Shown in pieces: positions 13,401 to 27,100 of a DNA stretch of 64,000 bases. The position numbers were made by a program, and so were the translations under genes. Within the stretch, counting starts at the first letter, position 1, and each line of letters opens with the position of its first letter. The notes under the pieces were generated by a model that ran no database searches, was not told where the DNA came from, and saw only the letters and a list, made by a program, of their open reading frames with translations. Source of the DNA: Neelides folsomi (Eukaryota; Arthropoda; Collembola; Neelipleona; Neelidae); the NCBI GenBank assembly GCA_034687125.1, contig JAQGBZ010000202.1:1-64000 (forward strand). The letters run 5' to 3'.

Positions 13401-14669
13401 CCAGCTGACATTTGTAAATCCCATGGGACAGCAACTAGTCAAAGGCCATTTGGAGAAGATGACAATGAAAACTTTGCTCTTGATGACCCGGAAACCGCTG
13501 CCACTCACCGACTCCTTGAATGGCTCTGGCAATTGAAAAACTCAGGAATTGGGAGATTGAGCCAAAAGGCGGAATTGTACATTCAACAGTTGTTTTGGAC
13601 CAGCCATGTCAATTCCTACTTTTTGGAGCAATTCACCGAGGAAAAGATTTTCCACACAATGGCGATGAGGTCGGCGGTGGCTGTGAGTCAAATTATGAGC
13701 GATGTGAAATTTCCGGCTTATGTTCCGCTCCTTGCTGCTTCTAAAAAGGGCTGGGTTTGGGCGGAAATGGCCCTTTCGCTCGCAAATTGGAATGGTGAAA
13801 AGGGGAGTTTGGTCAAGGGGTTAGTGAAAGGCGAGACCGAAATTGAACGAGATCTCCAATTTCCGCTCCACTTTAGCAAGGAGATGACGAATAAATGTGT
13901 GGATTCCCTTGGGAGGAAAAACTTCTCGTCCAACCGAATCAACAGCTTTAAATGGGAAGAGACGGAGGAGTTGGACACCGAAGCCATTACGCTCGCTTTC
14001 CACTCCGAAACCTCAACTCCCTTGGGATGGAATGACTTTGAAGATCCAAGACGTCCCGGGCCGTTCACAATTCCTATTCTCATTTTGTCCCCAGGAAATT
14101 ATTTTAATAGGTGGGAAATGATCCCGGGAAACATTGTACACGTTATGATTCGGCTTCAAAAATTCAACGTAATTCTATCTTTTATTATTTAATTAAGTTA
14201 ACATTTAATTAATTAGCCAATAAACTAATCATTTTATATAATTAAGGAAGGTTTAATTTTCTTATATGTAACATTTACTTATTATAGGTTCTACAAAATA
14301 TTGGATCAATGCTATTTGTCCCACATAGGAAAGTGGCTTTGGGAGAAATTAGAAAATTGAACAAATCACATTCTTTTCCTCCACATGAATTTGATGATAA
14401 TGTCATGTCAAAGACTTTTAAAAGGTTAGTGATATTTTCTTGTTTTTTACTTTAAGTTTACTATTTTGTAATTATTTAACATGAACTTTGCTTAAAGATT
14501 AGCAAGTATGAGAACGACAAAGAACTTTTTGAATACAATCGGATACAAGAGAGATGAAAGACGGTTAAATAAACGCTGCTATACTTGTGATGAAGTTGGA
14601 TGCGAAGATGGCTCTAAAACAACAATTACTAATTTTAGGGGACAGGAGGTCGAGTGCACGAAGCTTTAA
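10476..14669 (+). CDS. Unrecognised 1175-residue protein
   Basis: Six exons: 10476-10667, 10792-11030, 11152-11542, 11772-14168, 14288-14424, 14498-14669. The sum is 3528 nt, and every junction agrees in phase with standard GT-AG borders. The N-terminal third looks globular with aromatic-rich segments (for example NEYGVVLEAFPFLL). The middle (about residues 410-560) is a Ser/Arg/Glu-rich, probably disordered linker with Lys/Ser clusters. The last 450 residues are again globular, with repeated Trp-rich helices (RLLEWLWQL, KKGWVWAEMALSLANW). The C-terminus has a small cysteine cluster, CYTCDEVGC, that might bind a metal. No signal peptide and no clear membrane span are visible, so it is probably intracellular. 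I do not recognise a family. An AATAAA lies at about 14711. The gene converges on the serpin gene 307 bp away. Intron 3 carries a 76-bp mini-transposon. Confidence 0.88.
11550..11625. mobile_element. 76-bp TA-flanked inverted-repeat element (Tc1/mariner-type MITE), copy 1
   Basis: The left end AAGAGTGGGCTATAAGTATC is the near-perfect reverse complement of the right end ending GGCCCACCCTG. It is flanked by TA on both sides (11548-11549 and 11626-11627). The two arms pair over most of the element (TATCTTTCTTTTTT against AAAAAAGAAAGATA). It sits in an intron of the 10.5 kb gene. A sister copy of identical length lies at 60690-60765. TA duplications are the mark of Tc1/mariner transposition. It encodes nothing and is non-autonomous. 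Confidence 0.85.
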
Positions 14670-14976
14670 TCTTGGACAATAAGTGTCAGTATTAGTCTAG
14701 TAGTTTTTAAAATAAAAATTTCCATTTACTGCGTTAAAAATTATTTATTATATCGTTAATTATCCTAATAATTTACTGTATGTTATGCTTAGTTAACTCA
14801 AATGATCAATGAAACAATAAGAAATTGGACATTTTAATACCATATGACATGGACTATACATGGATTATGAATTTATCATCATTTATAGCAAATGCATATT
14901 TTATTCAAAGAAATGGACCTTGAATTCAACCCCTCTCTTGCTATGTATAAAATGAATGAATGAAAATGGCATAGGT
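14670..14976. other. Convergent intergenic region with polyadenylation signals for both genes
   Basis: It holds AATAAA on the + strand at about 14711-14716 (42 bp past the upstream gene's stop). On the - strand an AATAAA corresponds to 14905-14900 (about 72 bp past the serpin stop). Nothing else is seen. Confidence 0.6.
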
Positions 14977-17900
14977 TTAATCTTGATCTTCTTCAGGATT
15001 TGAAGGAGTCAGATCCTCTTCAGGTTCAGCGGTTACTGGTGGTTTGGCAACTGATTCATCGACTGGCTTCTCTCCCTCAACGGTGGAGACAGGAAGGGTG
15101 ATTGGGCCTGGAACAACAGGTTCTACTTTGGGCATCGATGGGTCCATGACTCTTCCAGCAGCCAAAATACCAGAACTGTCATCGAGAACGTAAAAGATGA
15201 AAGGCTTGTCGATTTTAATGGTCGCTGCTCGTTTCTTCTTGTAATTCTTAATTTGGGTGTGACTATGGCTATAATTTGGTCTCTTAGTCTTGTATCTACG
15301 ATCTAAATGGATAAATATATAAAATTAATAATTAAAATAATTGTTATTAACCTAATTAGTGCAAAGGGGTTAAAATAGTGAGTTATTATGTTATTAATAT
15401 TATTTAAAATTATTAATAATTTACCATTTCTTGTGCTCAAAAGCGGAGAAACCTCAACAGCTACATTTTGAACGACTTTAGTGATTTGAACATCTTTTCC
15501 AATTCCTGGGTATTCCATGTCTGGATGAAGAATGTCCAAGCTGTCAAGCTCCGGAAGGATATCTCTATGGGTTGAAACAGAGAAAAGAGGAACCCGGACC
15601 TTCTTCTTCTTTCCCCTCAGCTTGCATTTGATTTCTGAGACTGAAACTTCACTCAAGGATTCTTCCACTTCGTGCAATGAAGAAGGTAAATATGGATTGA
15701 AGATCATAAGCGTCTGTTTTCCATTCTATAAAATACATTAAAAACTCAATGTTAGTAAAATCTTTTCCTATTTCATAACCAAAAATACTCATAATGCAGA
15801 ATAGCGCTTAAATGTTTGACTGAATTTTTAACTCACTCCAAGTGGCACATTGTAAACGGTGGCTCTAATCTGACCAAGATGAGTTTCATAAACTTTTCCG
15901 AAATATTCCATGTAGGTAACATTGACAGAGTCACGTTCGTTGAGCTTAAATGTAGATTGAACCAAACGATTTGTCCTCAACAATCCTTTCAGCTTGAACT
16001 CGACGGCTCCAAGAGTGTTAAAGTTCTTGGACAAATCTAAAAACAATTTTGTTAATTCTTCTCAACTTTGATTACTCACGTTGTATAACCACGAATTATC
16101 TCGATTGCATCTGTATTACATATAACTCTATAACTTTAAAACTTATTGTTTACTAACGATTAGTACATAGTACATATAGTATTTAGTTTACAATGAATTC
16201 TTCCAATAAATAAAGTTTGTTGAATCAATTGTTTACGTACGAGAATTGATGAAGTCTTTCTTTCTCCTAAAAGTAACTCGTTCAAACTCCGTGTCGAAAT
16301 CTTTTATTTTGTCCTCAAACGTAGGCTCAACTTCCACTCCTGATTCCACAATGATTTTGGTCGAATTCTCAATCGTTACGTTTCTCCCGGGGTATGAAAA
16401 AAAAAGAATTTCCTGGAGCCGTTTTTCCCAAACGGCGGGGAAGGTAATGTGTTCGAAAATCCTCCTCCTCGATTTCTCATCGGCTCCTTTGGCAAAAGAA
16501 GCAATGAGACCGGTGAGGGTTAAGGGAGCAGTGACAAAGTTTTTCTCTTCCAACAGTCGCACACGACCGTACAAGTCTTGACCGAATGAATTGATGGAGT
16601 CGGAGAATCCTTTGGCTGCTTGGCTCAGACGAGCTTCTTGGGGTCGCTTGGGCTCAGGAGTTGGGATGAGGACTTCGCCATAGTTGAAAACTCCAACCTT
16701 CGTCTTCTCGTAAATCATGAAAGCGAAGGGGCGGTCCATGAAGAACTTTTGAGCTTTTAAGTTCCGAAACTTTTTGTTTTTGTTCGTGTATTTGTCTCTT
16801 ATTCCTTGATAATTGTCGAAGCGGTTGAAGAACCCGTTTTGCCCAAAGTGGATTGACCCCGACTGAATGACTTGAACTTTGTCCGCAATTGTAAACACGA
16901 GCTAACCAAACATATTAAATTCATGTATTCATTTGAAATTCAATATTACTTAACTTTATTACAATCATAAGATACATCAGATATGTCTGGTACTGTTATA
17001 TGAATGTTGAACAACAGAAGGTTGGCAGTTGAATAAAAAAGAATATAAAAATGTATTTTACTTACGTCGTTCTCAATGTTGATTCTCGGGAAGTTGATAT
17101 TCAACAATTTGGGCGTCATTTGGTCAAAGATGGTGGAAATCTTGAGTGAGTGCAATTTGTCGCTGACTGATTCGAGTCCTGACTTGTTGTCTGGTCGGAT
17201 GAACAACATGTAAGTTCCAATGGACTGAAAATTAAATGAGAAAGATCTCAATTTCACTACTCGAAATAAACTTTCCCTCATTGCATTAACTTTTGTCCTT
17301 ACATCTTTAAGCTTAATTGCAGCAATTGAGGCTTCAAGCTCCTTAATCTCCGTGTAGAGGATATCTCCAGTACAGGAAAACCATCCAGTGTGAGTAACAT
17401 GAGTTTCGTTCAAATAAAACTTATTGTATCTGCTATAGCGTGACTGGCCGAACTGGAAATGTCCATCCCATGACGCCTTCAATGTTAAACTCGAGAGGAA
17501 GACGGTCTTAGTTGTTGGATCGATTTCTTAATCACATAATTAATTGTTCTCAACTTTCTCGTTAACTTACAATACTTTCTTCAACAAATATAATAATACT
17601 TAAATTACATCCAAATACAAGGAAGTAAAATGTTCGTGTTTACTACCATCGTACTACAAGTTGTAAAAATACAATCCTTATGTTGTTCAAATTGTGATAA
17701 TAAACAAACTGAACAGCGTAAAGAAACCAACAATAAGTAAGAAAGAAATTAATTGTGCAAAAAAGTAAAAAAAATTGAGAAATCTTACGATTGGTCAAAT
17801 AAGGGCTGGGTGGGAATCCAGTCACATTTTTGTACTTTGCACTAATCTCATTGAGATCGACAGGGAAGGGTTTTACAACTTCCGTTTCGAGCCCTGTTGG

Positions 17901-18457
17901 GTCCAATTCATCGTCTGTAAAGGCCACACTCACTCGTCGGACTCCGGCCATTTCCTACAAAGGACCATAAAGAAGGATTGAGAGTTTAATTCGCACAGTT
18001 AATTCCAAGCTGAAGGCTTTCTAAAGTGCCAATATCTGAACAGATTCATAATTTTAATCGACAGCATTACGTCTTCCATGAAGGTAATGGCTTCTTTGAA
18101 ATCTTCTCGCAATTTTGTGTGATTCTTTACGAGAGAAGATTTGGTCATGATTAAAGCGTTCACAACGCTGAATGGTGAATAAACAACTTGATGGCCTGGG
18201 ACGACAATGTTCTAGTAGAAATAAATAAAAACTTATTTTTAAAAAACATTAATTTTTTAAAATTTCAAAAATTGATTAATTTATTTTCTAGTATTGTTTT
18301 TAAAAATGAGATAATTTACCTTTGAGAGAATTGAGCCAAGTTCGTGAACGGTGTCAATGAAAACGGAGTTGTTTTTCAGAGGTGCCTCTTCTTCTTCAAA
18401 AGAGGCAAAGACGAGGGTGGCTGAAATGAGTAAGAGATACTGGAGGAGCGAAACCAT
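14977..18457 (-). CDS. Tandem two-domain serpin-like secreted protein
   Basis: Nine minus-strand exons: 18457-18320, 18211-18071, 17954-17789, 17526-17303, 17224-17066, 16901-16241, 16036-15837, 15725-15425, 15302-14977. They total 2316 nt, or 771 residues, with all phases consistent. A signal peptide (residues 1 to about 19) precedes serpin domain 1, which has YSPFSVVNALIM near the N-terminus and ASWDGHF in the middle. It ends in DRPFAFMIYEKTKVGVFNYG (about 332-351). A second serpin fold begins near residue 370 (FGQDLYGRV, FVTAPLTLTGLIASFAKG). It ends in KPFIFYVLDDSSGILAAGRV (about 696-715), followed by a 53-residue Pro/Glu-rich tail. The fusion point lies inside one uninterrupted 661-nt exon. 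Both reactive-loop regions lack the small-residue inhibitory hinge and are rich in Lys, Arg, Tyr and Asn. It is therefore probably non-inhibitory (a family-based inference). An ordinary single-domain serpin has about 400 residues. Confidence 0.9.
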
Positions 18458-21100
18458 CGTGCCGAAGGAGAAAGAGCACTGGACTCAACAAACTCTCGGG
18501 ACGAGCCTTAAGAACTGATGTCATTTCCTATGTAAAAATACAAAAGTGGCCAAACCGGATAAAGTTTGTTCACCCGCCACCATCATCGGCTCATTTTTGA
18601 TCGAGATATGTATTGGGAATTATGAGAAGAATACATTAACCCTTGCTCAGCCTCGGCTTGGAATCAGCCATGGAACTTGTTTTGCTAAGGTGCAGCAAAT
18701 CTGAAGCTCAGATCTTCACATCATCTGTCCATAATCCATAAATTACCTTACGCCACGATCCTCGCAGACCTTTCCAAGAACTTACACAAGAAGATATATA
18801 TCTTATAAATTATTTTAATATTTAAAGATATCATGCTTCAGGGTTTTAGGGATGGATTCATTGAACCAGAAACTTTGATAAGATCTTATATTTTTATAAA
18901 CATTTCTTAAGAATCATATTACGAATTGGCCTTGTCCATCATTTTTACACAGATGCGTTAAGAAATTAAGATTAACTCATTCACACTTTAAAAAAATATA
19001 TTAATAAAAAATTATATTCCAATAAAATAAACAGAGCAAAGCAAAAAAACTTATGTAAAAGTTAATGCAAAATATTTAGAAATTGCGTATGAAGCTTGAG
19101 GGGCTTGGCTGTTAAACAAGTCAGCAAGCAAGTGACATTAAACATTCAAAACTAAAACTAACATGCAAATAAACAAATCATTCCAAGGAAAATTCAAAAT
19201 GCTAGGAAAAGTTTGTTTCCAATAATCCTCCGCTATATTTAAATATAAGCCACATAACTTATAAATGTTTAACAAAGTTTTAAAAGTAGATCATTGATTT
19301 TGAGTGAAGGCGTGAATTCTTGATTAGACAAACTAAATGCCAAAATATATTGCAAATCCTCTCTGTTTTGACATAATACAAGAATATATAGAAAATATAT
19401 AGAGATTCCCATCTGATTCGCAAGCTCAAATTTACGATGTTTGCCAGACTCCAGCAGAATGACATTGACAAAGTTGTAGGAAAATTATACCAAGAACTCT
19501 GAGCTTCTCTTCTACCCAGTTCCTGATATGCATCAACAATTAACTCGTCAATGCTTACAGTTACTCTTAATTGCACCGATTAAGTTGAGCGACTTTAATT
19601 AAAATTTTGGTTAATGAGAAAACTTTATTGGGGCTTCCGTCACTTTCATTCGTGTCATATTAGAATCCTCCGATGGCTCATTTTCCAAGCTAAAACATTA
19701 AACTCCAAAATTATTCTTATACCAACCAACAGAAACTATTACATATTACTTATATAATATACAAAACGAGGTTTATGGTCGCTCACTCTCAGTCAACTTG
19801 AATGGATTGTGAATGGGAATAGAAGAGTGTTGGGAGTGAAGAGTGTTTGGCTAAGTTGTAGGTGGGGATTTGAGGGAATTAGGTCTTTGGAGTTGCATTA
19901 GATAAAGTGTGTCAATTAATCCTCGTCTTCTCTTCTTCTTCCCTCCTTTTCTTTTCACTTCCGCTTGGAATGATTTTCCTCCCTTCACAATTCAACCTCA
20001 ATTCAAAAGCCAGTCGGCCAAAGTGGAGGAGGAGGAGAAAGACAACAAATGGGAAAATAAAAAAGTCTCGCTGAAACCCTCGTCCCATTCACTCAACCCA
20101 ACGTTCAATTTCTCCCCCAAAAATAAAGTTCGAGACTCAATCTGAAGATTTCTCTCGTTCGTCCAGCTATAGATGTTTAAGAAAAGCATAGGAAAACTTA
20201 TGGAGCACAAAGAACTATAGGAGTCCATTATGAGTGAAAGTGCAAACACCCAAAATTAAATAACATTAAATAGAAAAAGCTTGAAGAGAGAACTGAAAGG
20301 ACTTTGATTCTATACCAAAGAAAATCATTAGTTAATCACGGAAATTATGTCTCTCGCTCATGATTCAATTTACGAATTGATGTGCCGAGCGAGAGAGCAG
20401 AAATCTCTTTATGTGTTTTCTCATTTTCATTCATCTTTTACTAAACCTTTACTTCATCTGCTTTTAAATTAAATTATGGAGTTTTCTATCTTTAAACTCG
20501 ATTATCTTTTAAAAGTATACTCTTAGTATAACTAGCGTATTTAATAAAGTATTTATATAATATTCTACTTGAGGATAAAAACAAAAGAAGTAAAAATGTT
20601 AAACGCTTTATAATAGCTACCGACATTTAACTTTGTAAAGATTGAGAGCAATTTACCTTCTGGCATTATTTCTTTATTAAAGCTTCATAAGCTGTTTATA
20701 ATGTAAGTGAAGAAAGATGAAAGGAGTAATGAGTAATGAGAGATTTTGGGAAAACAAGAAAAATGTGCGGTTTAAACACCGCAAGGTTCTTGAGGTTGAG
20801 AAACAGGAGGAAGCGCATGCTTGTATTCAAGACCCAAAACCCGGCCTGCCTCTTCACTTTTCCTCATCTGTGGGGAGTGCGAGGTTCGAGGAGGATTGGG
20901 GTGATTTTGGCAAACCGACCCAAAACATACTTCGACAAGTCAAGACAGTCAAGAACCACAGGAACCTTGAACTTTTAAAATGTAAAGTCCAAAAATTATT
21001 TCCACATCTCTTCCTCTGACAGTTCGATTCCTCGAAGTTCCTCCAATGGTCAATTGTGCATTGAGCCGCCAAAGCCCTTTGTAAACATTCTCCCTCTGGA
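18458..21100. other. Divergent intergenic region upstream of serpin and GPCR genes
   Basis: No supported gene. A 100-codon ATG frame at 20717-21019 ends 81 bp before the GPCR start. It overlaps another open frame on the same strand and is better read as 5' untranslated or upstream sequence. The rest is AT-rich with nothing recognisable. Confidence 0.5.
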
Positions 21101-24100
21101 ATGAAAATGGAAGGAATAACTGAAAGTGGTCCCCACATGTTTAACAATAATAATAGTGATAGAAGTGACGGAAACGAGACGAATTTTGATAAGGACCTTT
21201 TTCCAAATTATGAGGAATGGATATTGAAGACGGCGGCCGTCTCATGTTTAACCTTCATCCTTGTGGGAATACCAGGGAATATTATAACCATTGCAGCATT
21301 AGCTCGTTGTAAAAAGGTAAAATTTGGAATTTATTCTCACTTCTAGCATTAGTAATTACCTCATCTTGTCGTTGCGTATTATACTATGGTATATCTGTAT
21401 TTGACAATTAAACTTTAATTGTAAATATTTTAATTAAACAACTTGTAATATCTATTCAAAGAAGAACATGTAAATGTATAACAATTATCCTACATTTATC
21501 ATAGAATAACATGCTCTTGTGTATACTTAGGCACACATTACTTAAATATGATATTAGTAGTGTATAAGCATTAATGCTGACTTATGCAAACGAGTTTTTA
21601 AATTCTAAAGAGAAGTAAAAGGTTGGAGTTTGAATTGCCCTAATTCTGGTTCATAAATATTAACGAGGGACGACGTGAGGGGATTGAATTTGACATTTAT
21701 TGCCAAGTCTCTTCAATTCGTCGATCTCTCGTGCTCCGAATGGGAATTTCTAATTACTCAACAGTCGAATAATTGGGGTAAGAGTGGACGAGGGAATTCC
21801 CCGATTTCCTCACTCACTTAATTTGAGGTTGAGAGGGGAAATCTGTGAGTTCATTTTCAATTAGAATCATTGGAAGCGATTTCTCCCATTTGGGCAAGGT
21901 CCAAGAGCCCTAGACAGGAGGAGTAATGCATCGAGGTAGTAAAATAGGAAAGGAGAGAAAATTGCGAAAATCAGCATACAAATTACGACTGACTTTACCA
22001 ATTCCCGTAATGAGAATCCGTCCGGTGCTTCGGTTTCAACTCCCATACCTTCACTTCTAATACTTTCTCTCTTAATTGCTTTTTCCTCCCTTCTCTTTTT
22101 ATTTAAGAAATCCTCATTTCCTTCCACTCTCATTTGATACACTCGATGACTTTTCTTTTTTATCCTTAATGCAAATATCTTTCACACTCAATGAGCTAAA
22201 AGCTGAAGATAAATTATTCAAAGATCAATTTAAGCTTAAGAACTTTCAAAGAACTCTGCTAATTCCTACTTCATGGAATCAAATACACATTTACAATTTC
22301 TTTACAAATGATTGACATTTAAAATCGCTTTTTAATGGGATTAATTACATGCTTGCTCTTTGCAACTGACACGCGTGAGTTGTCGAGAACACATTTTTAT
22401 ATAACATTTTTATATGTTATTTAATCCTCGTTTTTTATTAAATATTAACCTACATTTTGTAAGCCTTTGATTGCTTTGAATAGTAAATGACGGTCTATTG
22501 AGTGAGGATTTGAGTGAGGATTTGAATAAGGATTGGAGAATATCATATTTGAGTTGATTCGTTTAGTATTTATGTTCTAAGATCTACGTGTGAATAAGTT
22601 TTATTCCTTTGAATACGAAAGTGCGATGAGTTGAGAAGTTGCGAAGAACCTCTTGGACTTTTATGGAACGTGGAAAAGTGAATGGAGTGAATGCTTGAGA
22701 GTGAATCTCAAGGAGATGAGACTTTTCGAATGGTCGAACCCTCCGAATTTATGTTTTATTTCCAAAGTTTAGTTTTCTGGGCTGTTAAAACCACCTGGGG
22801 TTCTCTTTCCCTTTTAAATCCACCCTTTGATTTGTGTTGAGAAAAGAAGGACTAAAATATTGAACATTTCTTTTTATTATTTTAACAAGCCTTCTTCCCC
22901 CTTTTAAAAAACAACACCTCAGCACTACAAGACTACTCGGTAAAGATTATGTTCATACATACTCTATATACAAAACGCGTTTCTTAAATACCTCCCACTT
23001 ATCCCCAGCCAAGTATGTATATCCGAGGCGGGAGATTTCCATTAAGAACTCAGTGGATGTTATTAGTGGGCCCATAATTGGCCACAGGCACTCATTCTCG
23101 CTTCAAAATAGAAAAACAAAGAACGTTTGATATAACCCATTATAAAATAGGTTTATGGTGGCGTGAACCGAAGTGCCTTACTCCCTCAGCGGACTACATA
23201 GTTAATAGAGACCATTTTTCTCGAGATCTTGGTGTGTACAGAAAGGGACCCGGAGCAGAAGAACGAGTAGAGAAAGTAGTTTAGGAAAGAAAGGGAAAAC
23301 TTGGGGCGTTGTAGCCCTCAACTCCACTTGCTATTACAAAGATACGATCGCATCTTTCCCCCAGTCATGTACTGCTAAAGTTAAGAGTTCAATGAGGAGA
23401 CCCAAAGAGACCCAGAGCGACTTATCATGATACTTCTTTTATATAATATAAGTAAGTAAGTAATAGAGAGATACTTTTCATACACAAACTAGTTTTGTTA
23501 AGAAGGATCATAAAGAGTTTTTGGTAAAATGAAGAGTTTGCCCAAGTTCCTATCATGCCAAAAGGGTCATATTTTGGGTAGGAGAAAAACCCCTCTGATG
23601 GGAAATGGAAGCTGACAGGTGACTATGTGGAATATATATTTACCCTGACAATGATTAAAGACTGATTTAGGTTCAGATTAAACTCCAACACGGTTGTTCG
23701 AAAGAGAAAAACAATGGTTATTTAACTTTTACGCTTGACACTGACAAGAAAGGACAATTTCCTCTTTAGAGACATTGAAACCTTATTCTTCTCTCACATG
23801 TTGTTTTATTCAACCTACATAAAATGATTATACTTTTCTTTCACTCAATCTGTCACTGGAAAAAACCCCAATGTGGGGAGAATATGAGAAGACTAACATG
23901 GGCGGATAGAAAAACTACACACACATTCATCATCCAAGTAGTTATAAAGAATGACATGAGAATATATTGAATAATACACAAAGAATTGTAGTTTATTTAT
24001 AATAGCTTTCGTCTGGTGGCCAATCCATCATGTAGGCAATTAATAAGTGAATTTTGGGTCCGCGATACGTCGTAAGGGTTTAATAACCAATAAATCTTTT

Positions 24101-27100
24101 TGGCGGACGTGGGAGTAATGAAATATCTCGATAAGTAATGTGTGAGTTTCAATCAATAAAATATACGGCTCTTCACTTTTTCCCGATTACCGCCAACTCC
24201 TCCTTTTGTGTGGATGGAGCAGGGCCCATGATTAATCTCTCTTCTCTTCAGCATCTCCTTCCGGCGGAGATTAGAGAAACGCCATTGTGAGGAGAGAAAT
24301 AAATATATAGATTGAATCAGGAAAAAACTGGCCCATTAGTCCAAAGCACTATAATTCTTTTGTTATCTCGCTCTCTCTTTGATTGACACGTCGGGATGAA
24401 GAAAAAGATGAGGAAAAAGTAGCGGAAATTCCAGTCGGAAAACTTTCACTTAAGGAAGATCGGAAGAATAAAACTCTATTAGCCAACAGTCTTTTATGGA
24501 CGTTGACAGGAAAAAAAGAGGATATTAAGGGAGTGGAAGAGGATCATAAATGTAATTGAGTAGCGGAGCTTTATATGAAAATGAGGTATTTAATTGTTCA
24601 AACCGGGGGGGGGGGGAACAGAATTGCCCGCGTCTCATTATCTCCCCAACCTCCTTTTCCATCTCCATCAAAGACATTTGAGAACAATGTCTGGTGGTTA
24701 TCTCTATTGATTTCCTCCCCGTAATAGAATCTGATTTTGATATTAGTTGTTGAGCAGAATGGGGAGAGAAAACTTTGGGGAAATGCTAATGGTCTTAAAG
24801 ACTTTAGGAGCCACTGGGAATACTGGGGGGCTTATTATATGTTAAATGCCACCTCGGGTTTCCTCTTCCTTCCTTTGAGAAACGGATGGGAAATCCGGCC
24901 CAACTTTGAGTTCATTTCTACATTTGAAATTCTATATTCCCCTTTCTATATTTTTTCATCCTTATGGAATAAAAACCTTCCCTTTCACCTACTTCCACAA
25001 GATTCCTTTAAAAAATGAGGTTTTTCTGCTTTTCCTCCAAGAGATTTTCTGGTTCATGACTTTTTTCCTATCGAAATTTTTCATTCAAGACAGGCATCTT
25101 TTTTTACTTCCTTCCTTTTTGATACGTTTTTCCAATTAATGTAAGCGACATTTTCATTTCAATCCTCTTCCATATTTAATGTACGCATAAAGATCCTTTT
25201 GATATCAACTCACTCAACTTTCCTTTCTCCCTTTTATGTACATACTTATGTAATGATATGAATCTTCTTTTATGAACCTTTTACAGATTATTAAAACTAT
25301 TACTGAGTGTGTATTATTAAAAGTATTATATGAGTATTATAAGAATATATTATAACTTTAATTTAATTACTTATCTCAACAAACATAATCCTCATGGTCG
25401 ATGCCTCGAATTTCGTAAATGGATGCTGTAACTATAAATTAGCAATGTGAGCCGTTTTCATCGAACCAATTAAAGGGATTTTCTTTGAAGAGCTATCGAT
25501 TAAATAAATAGATTGAGCGAAATGATAAGAAACCCTCTCCACTTTATTACTCGTCGCTATGCACAGGCTGTTGGGTGAAATAAGAGAAAGGCTTAATGAG
25601 AAAGGGCCCTTTGGACCATGAAGGAATTTCAGCAATACCAGAGGGTGTGATTCCCTCAATATTATTTTTGATTGAGTCCAACTCCCCCAAGGGAGGGGTA
25701 AAATACATAACTGGAACCAAAGCCACACACAGCAAACCATCTGAGCTAATAAAGAATAATATTCCCAAAGGGCTCAACCTCCATTCCTTCTCTTAACACT
25801 CCCCGAGTTAAAAAGTAAAATAAAGTTTATTACTCCAGCTCTCGCCAACCTTTGAGTAAGAAAGGAATCAAAGAAATAAAAATTGTGGTGAAAGACAGAG
25901 AATGATCATAACTACCGGATCTGTCTCAAGATGAGGGAATCAAACGTATATTTCAAGATAAATAAATAGAGAATCAATAGCCCAGATTTACACATCATTT
26001 CTTATACTATACTCATCATCACATTTACTCTTCTGAGTTTGAACTATCCAAACTACTCTAGGGATATTAGTACGAGTATATTGATATTGAAGGTTCAATG
26101 AAAGTGACGATATGAGTATACCTATACATACATATATTAAGGAAACGAGTTGGAGAAATGGGCAAAGAGACTGAAGTGAATTATGTGACCCAATCTCCAT
26201 TTCGCCTTGCTAATAGTTTATTCTTGGTTTAAGGATATAAATTCTGGTATACCTAGTACATACTATTATGTATTTATGTTGGGCTTAATGAGAAGTCTTT
26301 TAATCTCCTTTTGTTGGAATAGGTGAGGAATGCGACGGCGTACTTCATTATGAACCTGAGTGCCTGTGACCTCTTGTCCTGCTGCTTCAACTTGCCACTC
26401 GCCGCTTCAATGTTCTGGAACCGCCGATGGGTGTTTGGAGAAAATCTCTGCGTCCTTTCTCCCTTCTTCCGTTATGGGTTGACAGCCGTATCCATCTTCA
26501 CTGTCCTTGCGATTACTCTCAATAGATATGTAATGATCGGACACCCACGAATTTATCCTAGGTTCGACAACCTTATTTGATACTCCCATTAAACATTCTA
26601 TCTTCCATCCATTAGGGTTCCATTTCACTTTGCCAAAAACCACAACTGATCATATTTTATAAGTTTCAAATATGAAATTATTACACCCAAGGTTCACTTT
26701 TAAACCTACATAATATTTTAATACGATAAAATATCAAAAATGAAGATGAAATTACTTAATTTTAAAAGCTCCTGACATAAAGAAGAGTTTTAGTATAACG
26801 CTAACATCGTAAAACCTACATTTTGAAAATGGAGACACTTAAGAAGTTTAAACAAGGATTTATTTTTCTTGGTTTTCGCTTAATGGCCCAAACTAATGGA
26901 CAGTTAATGGGGAAACTGACGAAATGGAACAAAATCCTCCCTCAATACGTCCATCGCATTCAAACTCCCATTTCATATCTTAATAATTAAGGACAATAAA
27001 ATTGAGGAAAAAAAACTGGGGTTTCCTGGAATAAAAGAGAAAAGTAGCAGGTGAAGTGGGCGATAAATCATTTTATTGTGGTTTTAAGTGCCCGGGGAAT

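Noticed and set aside
20717-21019. 100-codon ATG frame upstream of the GPCR
   Set aside because: Overlaps another open + frame, has no domain and no splice partner, and ends 81 bp before a clear start codon; more likely leader or promoter sequence.
24605-24616. Run of 12 G
   Set aside because: Simple mononucleotide slippage tract inside an intron; length may also be a sequencing artefact.
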